Source: Epiperipatus broadwayi (Eukaryota > Onychophora > Udeonychophora > Euonychophora > Peripatidae). From it: DNA of 64,000 nucleotides. Position numbers and translations under genes: made by a program. Positions within the stretch are counted from its first letter, which is position 1. Each line of letters begins with the position of its first letter. Positions 35,075-47,404 of this stretch are shown here, piece after piece. Under the pieces are notes generated by a model that was given only the letters and a program-made list of their open reading frames with translations, had not been told where the DNA came from and ran no database searches. The stretch covers positions 1,607,767-1,671,766 of the forward strand of contig JAQFVV010012416.1 of NCBI GenBank assembly GCA_028023455.1, in the 5' to 3' direction.

Positions 35075-35412
35075 ACTATACATAATGCCACACACAGCAA
35101 GACAGAGTAATCAATGGATGCCAGAAGACTTGTGCATAAAATCCCCAACTAGTGCCTACTCAACCAAAATCCCTAGGCTAGTTTCTGGCTTGTGGCCTTC
35201 GTCAGTGAGGAGCCCACGAGAACACTGCACCTAGATTTTAGGATCTAATGCAACCCTCCAGCAGCCACTAGATGGGGATTTTATGCACAAGCCTTCTGGA
35301 ATCCATTGATTACTCTAGCTTGCTGTGTGTGGCAATATGTATAGTGAGTTTTGCCTGTTTTAACAATAGTTATACACAAACATAAGAAGTGGTGGACATG
35401 TGATGTTTACTG
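35075..35412. mobile_element. Family A foldback element, copy A4, inside the Jockey-like LINE
   Basis: Arms (about 35080-35250 and 35268-35350) are inverted. The left arm holds a minus-strand hammerhead-like motif. The flanks on both sides are pieces of the same LINE in the same orientation, so this element inserted into the LINE and is younger than it. Confidence 0.75.
35164..35213 (-). ncRNA. Hammerhead-like ribozyme motif, family A (copy A4)
   Basis: CTGACGA (35206-35200; position 7 of the core is free), stem II ggc/gcc around cacaa, then GAAAC (35185-35181). The stem III sequence actagc has lost its palindrome and the stem I outer pair is altered. Confidence 0.45.
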
Positions 35413-36762
35413 GCAAAATTATAAGCTGAGATTAGATCACTAAAGGTAGCATCGATTTATATGGAGTCTTTTTCATCGTCTTTCTGGTCTTAACCCGACT
35501 GCTTTATAAGTTTATAACTCTAAACAAATGGCAAAATTCTAATTGGTCTGATGCTTTCAAAAAGTTTGTCGGCAAATACCCAATAATGATAATGGGTGTT
35601 AATTTTTTTAAATCGCTGCCAGATTTATTTCTTTTTATGACTGCTATAATTCTGTTTTTATGCCAAATTTTTGGAATAGTTTCTACATGAATAATATTAC
35701 TGAATGGTTGGCAATCATGTTTGAACTTGTGATCCTAATTTTTTTTAGAAACTCTGCAAGTGTACCACTGTTTCTTGGAAGTTTTTAACTGGTTAAAGTA
35801 AATCAAAGGTTAAGTTCTTCAACATATAAGGGTTTTACCAAATTGATATTAGACGAATGTGAAGCTTGCAATTCTACTCAAAGAATGCTTTTTCTTATTC
35901 TATCAATCTTGAGTTTAGAAGTCTGATGTAAGATTAGAAATCTCAGCTGCAGTGATAGTGGGAACTTTTTAGGGATGCTTCTTCACCCTAAGTTTTCACA
36001 AAAGTGAACTAGCCTTATGATTAGATTTTGTAAAGTTTTGCTCCACCACAATCTCTTTCCACTTATTTTTTCTTATATCATTCAGTTATTTTACAAGTTT
36101 GTCAGAAATTTCTGGATTTTTGGGTAAACAAAAATTGGTTATGAAGAGCACTATTGAGTTTGTGCCAATCTGGTTTGAATTATTTTTGATATCTACAAGA
36201 AATGGGAAAATTCTTGGACAGCTGTTGTTATGAGTTTGTTAAACCTATCATAGCAAAAGGGAATTGGAAAAGTTTCTATTAATATTTTATTTCAGAGATC
36301 CAGGATATTGACACCAGTTAACTTTCGGTAAATTCCATTTTGAAACAGGATAAATTTCAAGTATAGAAATATGAAGTCTAAAGAGTGATTCAATTTTATC
36401 CTGGATATGGAAGAATTGATCCAATGTCAGTAATTCAGCAGGTAATGATGAACTATTTTTTTGTTGAACCAAGATATTAATTATGAGTTGTTTCTAATTC
36501 TTGTCTGCCTCAATGGAATACTTCTCCTTATTTAATATCACTTAGATATGTATCTTATGCATTTTGATCAATTTTCATTGCAAGCAAGAAAAATGTTATA
36601 TCCATATATATATATGAGTATATTTGCATTCTATTTTTTTAAAATAATTACCTTTGTTGTTGTCTTAATATATATTTATGCAGTTTTAAAATCAATATTA
36701 TAGATGTATTCACATGCTATTTTTACTATATACCTACATAACATTCATTACTGTTTGTACTC

Positions 36763-36850
36763 TGCATGGTTAAGAGCTGTAATAGCATGGCAGGCTTTGA
36801 AGCTCAAGGCCCAGAATTACAGGTTCATATCAGTTATTTCTGATGCTCAA
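36763..36850 (+). repeat. tRNA-like SINE relic
   Basis: gcatggttaagagctg (A-box-like) and acaggttcatatca (B-box-like) at tRNA-like spacing, inside a 107-codon chance frame (36704-37027). Confidence 0.35.
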
Positions 36851-37422
36851 ACTTCTTATGAACACTTATCCAATAAATCCTTTTTGATTATTTATTACTA
36901 TCCGTGTATCTGCATTAGCGAGGTTCTACTGCATGGGGTTACTACCATAATTTATTGTATGGAAGAGACAAGAACTCCTTATATACATAGAAAACTTGCC
37001 ACAAAAATACTGTTCTGTAATATTTGATAATCCGGCATGCTTAATGTGAAAATATTGTAACCATCACAATCTCAAGCATAGTTTTCATGTGAGAGACAGC
37101 TTTCATTTCTGTAACAAGGACAGTTTGAAACACTGATAGCTTTCATTGGTTTACTTGACTGAGAATAGAATGTAATAGACTGCTACAATTAGGCAAGTCG
37201 TTGAAGACTTTCAGAAAGAGAAAATACCAACAGCACAAAACTTTTTCAGTTAATTCAAGTACTTTCAAAGATAGTTTTCTTTACCCTATTCTAGGGATAA
37301 TTACTGTAAGCCCGGGCAATCTATGAGAAACTAGATGACACAGTGTTGTAATATCGACAATGGACCATTTAGTGACAACAGATTACTCAGGCTTACAAAA
37401 GGTAATTGTATTTATATATTGG

Positions 37423-37998
37423 ACTATTTCTCTCATCTAATATGAGTATTGAATGTCTTTAGAAAAATTTAATTTTATTTAAATATTCCTCAAGTAGTAG
37501 TAATAGGACACAGGTTAGTATATGCACAATGTTTTGAAAGTTATTACTCTCCCCTCTTCTTTGGGTGTTGCTGGCTTGACCAGCGACAGTACTAGCATGG
37601 GAATCAAATCTGGACCCTTAGATTCCCAAGTATTGAATTTTAAGGTAATGCTCATAGGCATCCTGCCTAGAGCATTACTTTAAAATTTTCAATAATGCAC
37701 ATTTTCTCTTCTTCTTCAAGTGTTGCTGGCCCAACCAGTGTCAGTAATAGCATAGGAATCGAGCCTGGACTCTTAAATTCTTGAGTACTGAATTTTAAGG
37801 TAATATGGCTCAGTTGGTTAAAGTGTTGCCTTCAAATTCAATATTCAAGAATCTAAAAGTACAGGTTCAATATCTGTGAGCTATTATTAACAGTTGAATG
37901 TATTTGGAATACTTAAATAAAGTTAAATTTTTCTAAAGACATTCAATACTCATATTAGATGATGAAAATAGTCCAACATAAAAATACAGCTAAAACAA
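37423..37998. mobile_element. Family D foldback with inverted pair of tRNA-derived SINE units
   Basis: Outer arms (ttggactatttctctcatct at 37420-37500; inverted at about 37905-37985) enclose SINE units. Two minus-oriented units (about 37545-37670 and 37715-37800) carry ttgctggc-tgaccagcgac and B-box-like gatttgattccc. The plus unit at 37803-37885 has tggctcagttgg, a perfect A-box match, and aggttcaatatc as B box. The 3' core, catgccagtactg-cgctgg, recurs at 43330 and 59770. Confidence 0.7.
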
Positions 37999-38454
37999 CA
38001 TCGTCACAAACCTTCAGGAAAACATTACAAAAGATAGCATTGGATTAAGGTGAAGAGAACTGCTCTTGAAATATAAGATGCAAATAGGGAAACTAAAAGA
38101 TCAGAGTATGATATTTTTAGTTAATGAATTGATTCATATAATCATCTTATAATTTTTTGTTTCCCAACTCTCTCTTTTTGCCGCTTCTTCTGGAAGTTTG
38201 AAGTGCCTATCAGTTACAAATGTGTAATAACGATGATAATACTAATATAAGCAATAGCCAACTTATCCAAGGATCAGTACATTTTCTATCTAAGAAACTT
38301 CACAAAGCATTAGAGTAATCTTAGTTTTATTTTTTTGATGGAACGATTTATATATTATGTTACTTCCTAATTTCTCTGGCTAAGATGTTGAAGAGAACCC
38401 TAAAAAATATTATCATTACATTTATTACATTTTGGAAATAACATAGGACACTTA

Positions 38455-38560
38455 TTGTAGGTGTGGGGTATGTGTGTGACCTGGAGGAGAGAGACTAGAG
38501 ATTGGAGATGGTTTGACCTTGGAGACCTTCATAAATGATTGAAAATGATGATGATGACTA
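38455..38560 (+). mobile_element. RTE-type LINE 3' tail relic
   Basis: gagagactagagattggagatggtttgacctt, gagaccttcat and a (gat)n tail match the last ~90 bases of the RTE copies. Confidence 0.6.
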
Positions 38561-41036
38561 TATTGTGAAATACAAGTGATGTTCAAATTGTGCATCACAT
38601 TAAATAAACTAACATTTGAAAGCCTCAAAGAAGAAGGTGGGAGAAGAAATAAAATAATATTTTCATCATAAAAACAACAACACTCATCAATACTGATGAA
38701 ATCTTTAGCTTGATACTTTTTTTTCTAATGATCAATATCCAAGAATCTTCTTAGAGCATCACCTATGTATAGCATCTTGAAATATATTGTCTAAGATATA
38801 ATTATCTTTATCAAAATTATGCCCTTAGCATTTACTGTAATAAATTCATATAATCATCATCCAGACAGAGAGAATAATCTTATTATAAAAATATTTCAAA
38901 ATTCACGCTGATAACCTGATTATGAAATAGTTTTCCAAAATTTAATTATGCACGGTAAATTGGAAGCAATAATTCCACATTCTACTTATTCCAGAGCCAG
39001 CTACAAGGTCTGAATAATTAATGAGCATTGGGTGATAGGCAAACCAATACTAGCTTGTCTTTTGATTATTAGCCATTACCAGTATGCGGCAAAAAATTTT
39101 CATCCAGATATATATACAGCAATCACTTTTATTTCATTATCATACTGAAGTGAATGATGCCAAGACCTTAAGGTTTTGAACCTAGCCCATTTATTCACAT
39201 AACTCTATAGATTTACAGTAAGCCAGCAATTAAATATATTTCAGTGACCTCAGCAATATGCTAATTGTAAACAGGCTACCGGTGAGAATTTATAGTGGTA
39301 GAGTGGTGATCGAAAATATAAACAAAAATGGCATGCGTCTTCGAAGTAAATAATCATGATTAAGAACATTTGATTTACTATGACAGTACTTTTATATCAC
39401 TGGTCTGCAGAAAGTTTTGCACATCTAACAGAGAGCACAAACAACAAAACGAGTGTGTGTCTAAGCAAGACAAAGAATCACTACAAATAGATTGTGAATA
39501 CTTTATCACCTCTTTACTTAGACTGCATATTCTATTTGTATATTGGTATAAATCACATATAGGAATTTAATTAACCTACAAATTTAAGAACAATAATAAC
39601 TGTACAAAAACATTCATTTTACATCGGAGGATGGGGGCAGCCTTGCTGCCCTCTGTGGATAGGCTGACACTGACTGTAAATAATCTTGATCCTTTGGGAA
39701 TGACGGTAGATAGTAAGAAAAATAATAATGGGTATTCTAATTTTAAGCACATAGCTTAATATAAGCAAGATTTAGCCAGCTAGTTGGTGAGTGTGCAATT
39801 CAATATCTCTCAAATTCTGGGGATACCATTGCCCTAATGTAAGATTTATGTAACAGCTTTACAAGCTAAGTGATTTGGATTCAAAAGTTCTGGGTATTTT
39901 TGAATTCTAGACTATTAGTTTGAAATTATAAAAGAATCAAAAGATAGCTGTAGATGCAAATAATCTTCAGTAAAGCCCTAAACTAATTTGGAAATAGTGA
40001 ATATAACAGCACAAACAGTTGAGGTTCAATGATTACTCAAACATGTAATAGATATATCTCTAGAATAAGAAGAGAAGTGCTACTGAAATCAACTCCGAGA
40101 ACATTTGTCTGATATTAAAAGAATCAGCTATGATCCAGAAATTTTTAACTCTGAAATCTATTATATTAGCCATGTGATAAACTTCTAGGCACCGGGAGAT
40201 TGTGTACTGTAGTTTGGGTATGATCTTTTAAAGCTAAAAGTTTTGATCTAAGCTTAATGTAGCAGTTAATTGGTAAATATCACATGCATCTCTCTAGCAA
40301 CACTATTCAACTATTTTGGTCTCTTCTCGTATAGCAGTATTAGAGTAAGCAAATCAAGAGTTTCAAGATCCAATCACTTATAGTACTTGGATGTCACATG
40401 ATCATCTATTAACTATTCAATTATGATTATTATTGCAGAGTCAACACATGAAAATTCCCAAGTCTACTGAAATAATCCATATCATTTATGTTCATTCCCA
40501 AAATCATTCTTTGATTTCTGATGAAAATGCTATAATACAGAAGTATAAAAATAAAACAATATATATTGGAGGTTAGTCATGTGGTCTCCACTCTTTCTGA
40601 TTACCAAAAAAATTCTGTTAAGCAGTCCACATTTTGCCAAACAGCAATAGAACATAGTGGGTCAGTCATTTGGAATATATCATAGGAGTCTTTTGATTAA
40701 TCACTACTGTTAGAATGTAAGCATTATAGATTTAAATTATATGAATATGTTTATCCCATGGTGCAATATTTCCAGACACACTTTTATCATGAAAGATGAT
40801 AATGCTCCACTTTTTACAGTCAACGTAAGGGGATACTATAGCACTTCTCTCACGACTTCTCTAATTTTAAGATTGAATTATTATTGGTCTATGTATGCCA
40901 TTCTTGATCAGGAATTAATATTCTACATTACTATCTTTCAGAGAATAAGAGGCTATCATGCACATACATATCCTTTCTCCAAGTTCATACAATTCTTATC
41001 ACTTGTGCATACTTCAGTTCATCCACTCATCTTTAT
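38561..41036. other. AT-rich sequence with weak tRNA-like relics
   Basis: A family E relic (minus strand, about 40110-40195: catggctaatataatag, then tctggatcatagc) and a GC-richer tract at 39625-39670 are the only structures noted. A 108-codon frame at 40741-41067 is not recognisable. Confidence 0.3.
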
Positions 41037-41040
41037 TACT

Positions 41041-41275
41041 ATTAAAGCGGAAGTTGTTGCTAGCTGAGAGATCATCGCAGCCACCTTGCAAGAAAGTAGT
41101 TGGTTGCAAACAGTTGTGGGTTCGCCTCCTGGCCGATGCTCTGACATATGAAAAAAAAACTTCCAATAATGCACTATTTCTTAAATATTATTAATCTCCA
41201 TGCATTATCGAAGGTTGACTTCCGCTTTAATAATTTCAAAATTTTAGTGCATTAAAATAACAGATTTTCATCTTT
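41041..41275. mobile_element. Tigger-like hairpin segment split by a SINE
   Basis: attaaagcggaagt (41041-41054) and its exact complement acttccgctttaat (41218-41231) are the outer stem. The sequence to the right (aataatttca-aattttagtgc) matches the region after the hairpin in the Tigger-like copies at 23146 and 62265. A family C SINE sits in the left arm, so this is a fragment of the same transposon family later hit by the SINE. Confidence 0.65.
41054..41159 (+). mobile_element. tRNA-derived SINE, family C (inside hairpin segment)
   Basis: gttgctagctgagagatcat, gccaccttgcaag and the B box gggttcgcctcc are followed by cgatgctctgacatatg and an A-run. The first ~15 bases of the family head are missing or altered, and no target duplication is clear. 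Confidence 0.8.
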
Positions 41276-42831
41276 GTTATGTAAAACTGATATATTTTCT
41301 TTTATATATATATGAGAAAAGACATCACAGTATAATGATAACTCATCTGACTGACATGATATTACTAATTTGTCTTGAATTCAGGTCAAAGGTTTCCTTC
41401 AGGTTCCATTCAAGTTTTTTTTTCATTCAAATGGACCATAGCCGATTTGGATACCCATTCTATATTGATGAGTAAAAGAAAATCATGATGGAAACCTGCC
41501 TAAATCCTCAAACCAAATGAGAAATGACTTTTAATGTTCTACTATATAGAACTGTTAGAAATATTTTGTCTTGCAGGACTATTTATTTTCTAGAAGGAAC
41601 ATTAAAGGTACATTTCTCAACATATTCAAATACTCATAATGAGGTTTAAATTCAGGCACGTAAAAATAAAAAAAAGACTCCAGTCAGGCATAGGACTTTA
41701 GTAATCGATCCTTAGCTATCCCAGCTAATTATCTAATAATGTTTGGTGCATGGGGCTTTTGGTAAACGGGGCTCTAGCAATTCTTAGCCAAAGGGTAAAC
41801 CAACGGGGGTAAAAAAGCACCTTCTTTCCGTCTAGAAATTCGCAAGCCTAATACGATATGCAGTCATCCCCTCTTCTTTTCCTCAATGAGGGAACTGGAC
41901 AAGCCTCTCCTCTGGGGAACGATATCAACGACTGTTTTATCTGTATAGATGGGATTTATTTCTATTAATGACCAATTATGATGCAATCATTTGAATACAT
42001 TCTTTCGTTTAAAAACTAAGATTTTTGCTATAAAAGGTCAATTCAAAAAGATCAAGAGAAAAATAAAAACTTATTATTAATTGATGATATAGTTGGACGC
42101 AATTTTTCACTCCTTAATGCAATTTATTGCTGTAAATGGTATGGCGTGCTTCGGTAGATATTTTTAATTTACCCGTTTAAAGGAAATGCTAACTTTTTTT
42201 TTAAAAAAAAAAAACATTTGAAACAGAACAAATATAATAGAATATGTATAAAATTAACAAAAAGCATCTATAAAAAAAAACTATTCTTGCAAATTTTGCA
42301 TTCAGTTTTATTATCTTATGGGAGACTATTTTACAAAACTAATAGTATAATTAATTCAGTAGAGCGTAGAGATTGTTTTCTAATGAAAGACTATTGTAGA
42401 TGTCACAGAGCAATAAATCAGTCGACTGAATAGGAAAAATAAAACCATAAAGCACATTAAAATATTTCTAAATAGTTCGACTTTAAATAACATCAAATAT
42501 ATTTATAAATACCAACGGAAAATAATAATAATAATTTTCCAAACTTTTTTTTTTTTTTAACTAATAATATTTACCGATTTGAAAAAATATCAAAAATAAT
42601 CAATGAAAGTAAAGAAATGCTTTTATTTTTTGATAAACGAAAAGATTCCGCCCAAACAGCACTTCATAGTATATATGATAAGTTCTCTGATCGGAGGAAA
42701 GTTAGTTTACTTTGGCAACAGTACAGAGTGATCAATCGATGATTCGACTTTCAGAGGTAGTTTGCCACTGTTCGTAATCTTATTTAAAATTTATTCTACT
42801 TCTAACATTTCAGTTTTAAAACAATATCATA
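41276..42831. other. AT-rich sequence, nothing recognised
   Basis: A somewhat GC-richer tract (41690-41940) may be an old SINE or unique sequence. A 71-codon Lys-rich frame at 42218-42433 is unsupported. Confidence 0.3.
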
Positions 42832-43142
42832 TACAGGCAAAACTCTCCATAAAGTAGTATCACCCAGTACAAGCCAGAGTAATCAATGGATGCAGTAGTG
42901 CCATCCAGTGCAAGCCAGAGTAATCAATGGATGCAGTAGTGCCACCCAGTGCAAGCCAGAGTAATCAATGGATGCAGTAGTGCCACCCAGTGCAAGCGAG
43001 AGTAATCAATGGATGCCAGAAGCATCCATTGATTACTCTGGCTTGCACTAAATGGCACTACCGTATGAAGAGTTTTCCCTGTTTTAATAAGTTATGAGCA
43101 AGCATAAGAAATGGTGATCATGTGATGTTTAGTGATTTAATA
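42832..43142. mobile_element. Family A foldback element, copy A5, with 41-bp array
   Basis: The left terminus caggcaaaactctccat is followed by four tandem copies of a 41-bp unit made from the family's terminal sequence, then directly by the inverted right arm (atccattgattactctgg, ending gagttttccctg). The interior, including the ribozyme-like motif, is absent. Confidence 0.8.
42856..43015 (+). repeat. 41-bp tandem array, four copies
   Basis: The block aatcaatgga starts at 42881, 42922, 42963 and 43004, an exact 41-bp period. The unit runs gtgccacccagtgcaagcca to gatgcagta and the copies differ at only a few positions. Confidence 0.95.
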
Positions 43143-43224
43143 TCATATACCCTAACAAGCTCCACTACACCTAATAGTAGTATCTGCATGAAGGTTTGTG
43201 ATGATGGTATTTTAGACATTATAA

Positions 43225-43475
43225 CATTTTCAATTATTTCCATCATCTATCATCAAATGTTGAATGTCTAAAAAAATTTAAAATTTTCATTTAACCTTTT
43301 CAAATACAAGCAACAGTTACTAATCAACGTTTTGAGAGGTATTTATTCTCCGCTCTTCTGGTATTGCTGTCCTGATCAATGACAATCTTAGCATAGCAGT
43401 CAAGCTCCCAGCTTTAGATACTTGAATATCGAATTTTAAGGCAATGCTATAAACAACTGAGTTATTCTTCCAAAG
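43225..43475. repeat. Family D element relic (minus-oriented SINE unit)
   Basis: The arm sequence atttccatcatctatcatc is followed by the minus-strand tRNA-like unit with ttgctgtcctgatcaatgac and gaatttta-ggcaatgct, as in the element at 37423. Confidence 0.5.
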
Positions 43476-43479
43476 GCAA

Positions 43480-44635
43480 CAGTTACTAGAAATTTCATTT
43501 ACTTATCTATGAGGGTTGGTTATTTGGAGGAATGAGGAAAATTTGAACCAATTTAGTAAGATTGTAATAATGTTTCGCAGGCCCATATGTTGTTTTGAGT
43601 GCATCAAAAAAAATCTACAGCAATGACAATTAGCGCATATCTGTATCTCTTTTGCAGTTTTAATCCACCAATCAGTTTTAAGTTTTTTTGATAGTAAACT
43701 GAACTTCTAATTTTAAATATGAATATTTATTATAAGGATATACTTTTAATTTATTATTCTGCCAAACAAAAAAATGCTATATGTTTTCTTTTAATTAAAT
43801 CATTAATAATTAAAACATTGTCAGAAAAATAATCATGATTATTTTTTCAATGAACCCAAAAATAGATTTATTTAAATCCATAACGCTCTCCTTAAGATAA
43901 ATCCATAACGCTTCCTTAAGGTAATTCCATGCCTCAAGAACATGTCAATTCCTAAATGACCAAATTAGCAATGTTAGTGTTTAATATGTATTAAAATTTA
44001 CTACAAATAGTAGATAATTCTAAAACATGAACATCAATTAATAATTGGATTAAGATTTATTTTTAATATAATTATCACTTTAATTTTGGAATACACTAAT
44101 CTACTGTCTGTCCATCCAACAATTTGTACTTAATAGTGCTCATGTAGTATGATCTTTTGTATTCTGACTTCTAACTATAATGTAACCTATTAAATAACAT
44201 TATTTTGAGCATGGATTAATCATGGATTAATCCATGTTTTCCGTCTAAATAAAATGTTGTGATAATCAATCCACATTGTGCAAAAATCCAATAAAAATAG
44301 AGATCATTGAATTTGTGGCATCAAAACTGTTATTTCTAATGACCTTTAGATGAATTCTATTTTTATCAACAATTATATTAAAGTCACTCCACCCCCCTCC
44401 CCCAAAAAAAAATATCTGTCTTTTAATAATACTTATACAATAGTGCTATCCATTAAAAAATAATATATTTTCTGAATATAATTTGTAGCATATATTCTAA
44501 TAAATGAACACTGATACTATTTTACAGTCCAAATTTTAATACCCTTAGTCTTTCATTGATGCAAAAAGAATTCCAAATTTAGAATATAAATAAAGAAGAT
44601 TTTATAGAAAATCCAGCACTTGACATTTTCCTTTT
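43480..44635. other. AT-rich sequence, nothing recognised
   Basis: A short direct duplication (aatccataacgct, near 43875 and 43900) and c- and a-runs at 44392-44410. No gene or family repeat found. Confidence 0.35.
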
Positions 44636-44639
44636 ACGG

Positions 44640-44845
44640 ATTGATCTGCCTTCCAAATAATTTGTAACCATCTCCCTGTTCTATTAAACTTCCTTCTTGA
44701 GAAAGATAAGTTTCAGTAATAGCCATTACATTGATCTGAAATCTTGGCAGCTCCTTAATTACCAGTTATTTCTCTATTTTGGTCTTGAAAAATTTGAATC
44801 AAGTAATGTTCATACATTCCATGTACTTACATAAAAACTTTTTAG
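44640..44845 (-). pseudogene. RTE-type LINE endonuclease fragment
   Basis: Minus-strand translation with one shift gives STWNV-TLLDSN, RPK, then IKELPRFQINVMAITETYLSQ, then GDGYKLFGR. This is the order in the APE-type endonuclease of RTE elements: TWNVRTL, RELARY-IDI-ALSET, DEG-L-E-GAGYTFFW. The catalytic Glu of the ET motif is still present, but stops and a frameshift show the copy is dead. It is the only piece of the 5' half of an RTE element in the window. Confidence 0.7.
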
Positions 44846-46901
44846 TACGTCTCCATTTTTAGCATTACTATTGATAAAATTTATTATTTCTATCACTTTA
44901 AAGAGTAATCATCAGATATAACAATCTAGACAGACTGCATGTAATATGTCATTTTTAGACTTCATTTTCTAGACCTTTCCACTTTCATGGTATATGAGAT
45001 GGTTCCTAAATAGCATTGCTTAAAGATACAATCTTTACCATAAGAAATTCTTACCTCAAATCAAGTTCCAAACTTATTCATTAGTTATTGTACTACCTCA
45101 AGTAAAAACCAGAACAAGAGACCCCCAGCCTACTAAACTGCATGCATTATTGCTTTCTTAATTGTTGAAGAACAGAACCAAAAAAAAAAGGAAAGCAGAA
45201 TCAAAAATTCTGACTGTGTAAAGAATGAAAATGTAGTTGCACAAATACACAATCCCCTTGTCATATTTAGTATAAGTAAATGACCAATAGCAACAAATCG
45301 GCTCTATATTGATTTAAGCAATTGAAGAAGGAAAAGAGGAAAACAGAAAAGATAGTTTTATCTGATACAATATCTGACCATTGATGGACCTACATTCTAT
45401 TTTACAATTTAGTGTGAGGTATTCTTAGTTGGGAACTATTTGTTATTCACAGTTGACTTTCATATCTGAAGGTTATTCTAATATCAGTCATCTGTGGGAC
45501 TCATTGATAGTCTGAGAACAATAAACATTCAGATAGTTAACGAGATCTGATAATCATTACTCATTCTGCAAATCAAAGAATCAACCACTTATAATCAAAT
45601 TTACATCTTACATATTTAAGACACATCTAAGAGATACTAACCATTTTATTACCCCTTCCCAAAATAATCTAAGTAAAACAGTAATATAGATTAATGATAA
45701 AATAAAAAAATTCCACAAGAATCAAAAAATATGCTGCATGGTTTTATTATTATTTTAAAATAGTTCTTACAAACCACTGGGTAAGTCATTCCACATTCAG
45801 AACTTCTGCTTTCTTACTTGGAAATTATTTTATTCTTGTATCCGTGTTACTTAGTTTTCTAATTCTGCTTTTTGTGCTTATCACTAAAATTATTTTTATG
45901 TACAATATTTTCAATGCTTAAAGATACAAATAAATCTATATTGATAACTAAATTTTATAAAACATGATAAAGATGCCTGATATTCTAGTCAATGTTAGAA
46001 GGCTCAGAAACATCTTGCCCATGTGTGTTATGCTAGCCAATGGCATTCATTGTATCAATTATTTTCATTAAGCAAGAAAAGAGATTCATTGTGCGAAGTA
46101 TCTGTTCTAGATGCATATACTATAATGCGCTTAACTGTATATTTAAGAATGGTTAGAAGTTACTGATAATTTTATAAATCTTAAATTCTCATAGTTTATT
46201 TTAAAGAAAATTATTGCAAGATTTTTTTATATCTGCTAGGAATTCATAGTCTTAAAGTATTTTTTAAAGGTGATATGTAAAATTATAATCGTAATTACTG
46301 ATAGCTAATGAGAGATGTAACTAAAATATTCAATATGGTGATTGAAAAGAATTCCGGAATGGATGTTTTGGCAAGTAACAAATAGCTGTGAAATATATAA
46401 ACAGTTTTATCATTTCTTGATTAAGAACAATAATTTAGTAAACACTATTAAAGTATAAAATCAATATAAAACTTACAGACTTCACAACCTACAATAGTTT
46501 TTCACTATATGATTACATATGATTTCATATTCAAGCAGATTTAGTTTTTATTCAGAAAACTTTTAAGTCATTCTATCAGTACATTTAATTACAGTTAGTT
46601 GCTTAAGAAGTTATATGATGTACCAGAAGAAATAGACTGAGTTTTGATCCAGGAACTTTTAGCTAAGGTTGACAAATAAAACCAAACCGCAACTTTTGTC
46701 CCAAAAGAACTGGTTAGGTATTGCTTATATAGTAATCAACACTAAGTGTTTATAGTTTAAAGTTTAATTGTATTTATTACTAACCATTAATTTCCACATT
46801 AGATGTTACATTATATATCATATCTCAAATTTTTTATCTGATCTAGAATGAGAAATAAAATAAAAGTGGTTTTTATCTTTTAAACTTTTTAATAAACTTA
46901 C
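44846..46901. other. Probable intron 3' to the KCNQ exon
   Basis: AT-rich, with a family E-like relic near 46625-46670. I searched for the next KCNQ coding segment (expected PYDV-DVIEQY) on the minus strand here and did not find it. Confidence 0.35.
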
Positions 46902-46977
46902 CTGAAATTTCCTCCTTGCGACAAAATACCTAATTTTTCTTAAAACTCGAATGGCATTTTTGTGGGCTTCTGTTAAT
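46902..46977 (-). CDS. KCNQ (Kv7) voltage-gated potassium channel, one internal exon
   Basis: A 76-nt exon with a pyrimidine-rich acceptor (ttctgtttttcag) and a consensus donor (cag then gtaagt at 46901). One base plus 25 codons encode a segment beginning LTEAHKNAIR and ending YFVARRKFQ. This matches the conserved start of helix B in the cytoplasmic tail of KCNQ channels (KCNQ1 type: L-EHH-ATI-VIRR, then YFVAKKKFQ), the calmodulin- and PIP2-binding region just before the PYDVRDVIEQYS segment. The exon ends in phase 0 at the family's KFQ position. Neighbouring exons were not found, implying large introns; the gene runs right to left. The subtype cannot be fixed from one exon. Confidence 0.88.
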
Positions 46978-47404
46978 CTGAAAAACAGAATAATAATAAA
47001 CACTTTTGAATGATAAAATGTATAAATTGTGAGTTTTTAAAAAAATAAATATTATCTTAAAAAAATTAATAATTAATATTCTACATTAAAACATAACGTT
47101 ATCTTTCTTATTGTATTGCCAAACCCATAGAATATTAATATCATCTGTGTTCTTGCTAACGGGTCGTAAAATAGCATTGCAAAAAGTAATAAAGAACATA
47201 GATGATATTAATACTACATTAGGACAGCAATAAACTCTATTACTATACTCCAGAACCATCTATTGAAAGCCTTAGTAATTAAATTTGAGCACACTTATGT
47301 AGGTAAATATGTTAACACTATTAAAATATAATGAGAAATATAAATACAATTTATCTAAACCACTTCAAACACTTTTTAGCAAAACTCTTTCTTTGTACAT
47401 ATAT

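Larger units (their letters stand above)
34270..36480 (-). pseudogene. Jockey-like LINE reverse transcriptase, decayed and split
   Basis: Read with frame changes from 36480 downward, landmarks appear in Jockey-clade order. KWNLPKVNW (36287-36472 frame) comes before the RT domain. Then IW-KNRIIAVIK and a PI-GY segment match the W-A-VI-ILKPGK..RPISLL region. Then VGLRPE matches GFRPG. Across the family A insertion follow AIFISDLRE and, in place of YADD, STDA (about 34840). Finally LQITLDHNL matches YLGVTLD, and ALAYSTGKYYTPV matches AL-YSTAEYCAPVW. Many stops and shifts: an old, dead copy. Confidence 0.7.

Noticed and set aside
40741-41067. 108-codon plus-strand frame
   Set aside because: No recognisable domain, runs into a SINE at its end, and lies in AT-rich sequence where frames of this size arise by chance.
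42842-43020. CRISPR-like array
   Set aside because: The 41-bp repeats are contiguous without spacers and derive from a transposon terminus; the context is eukaryotic.
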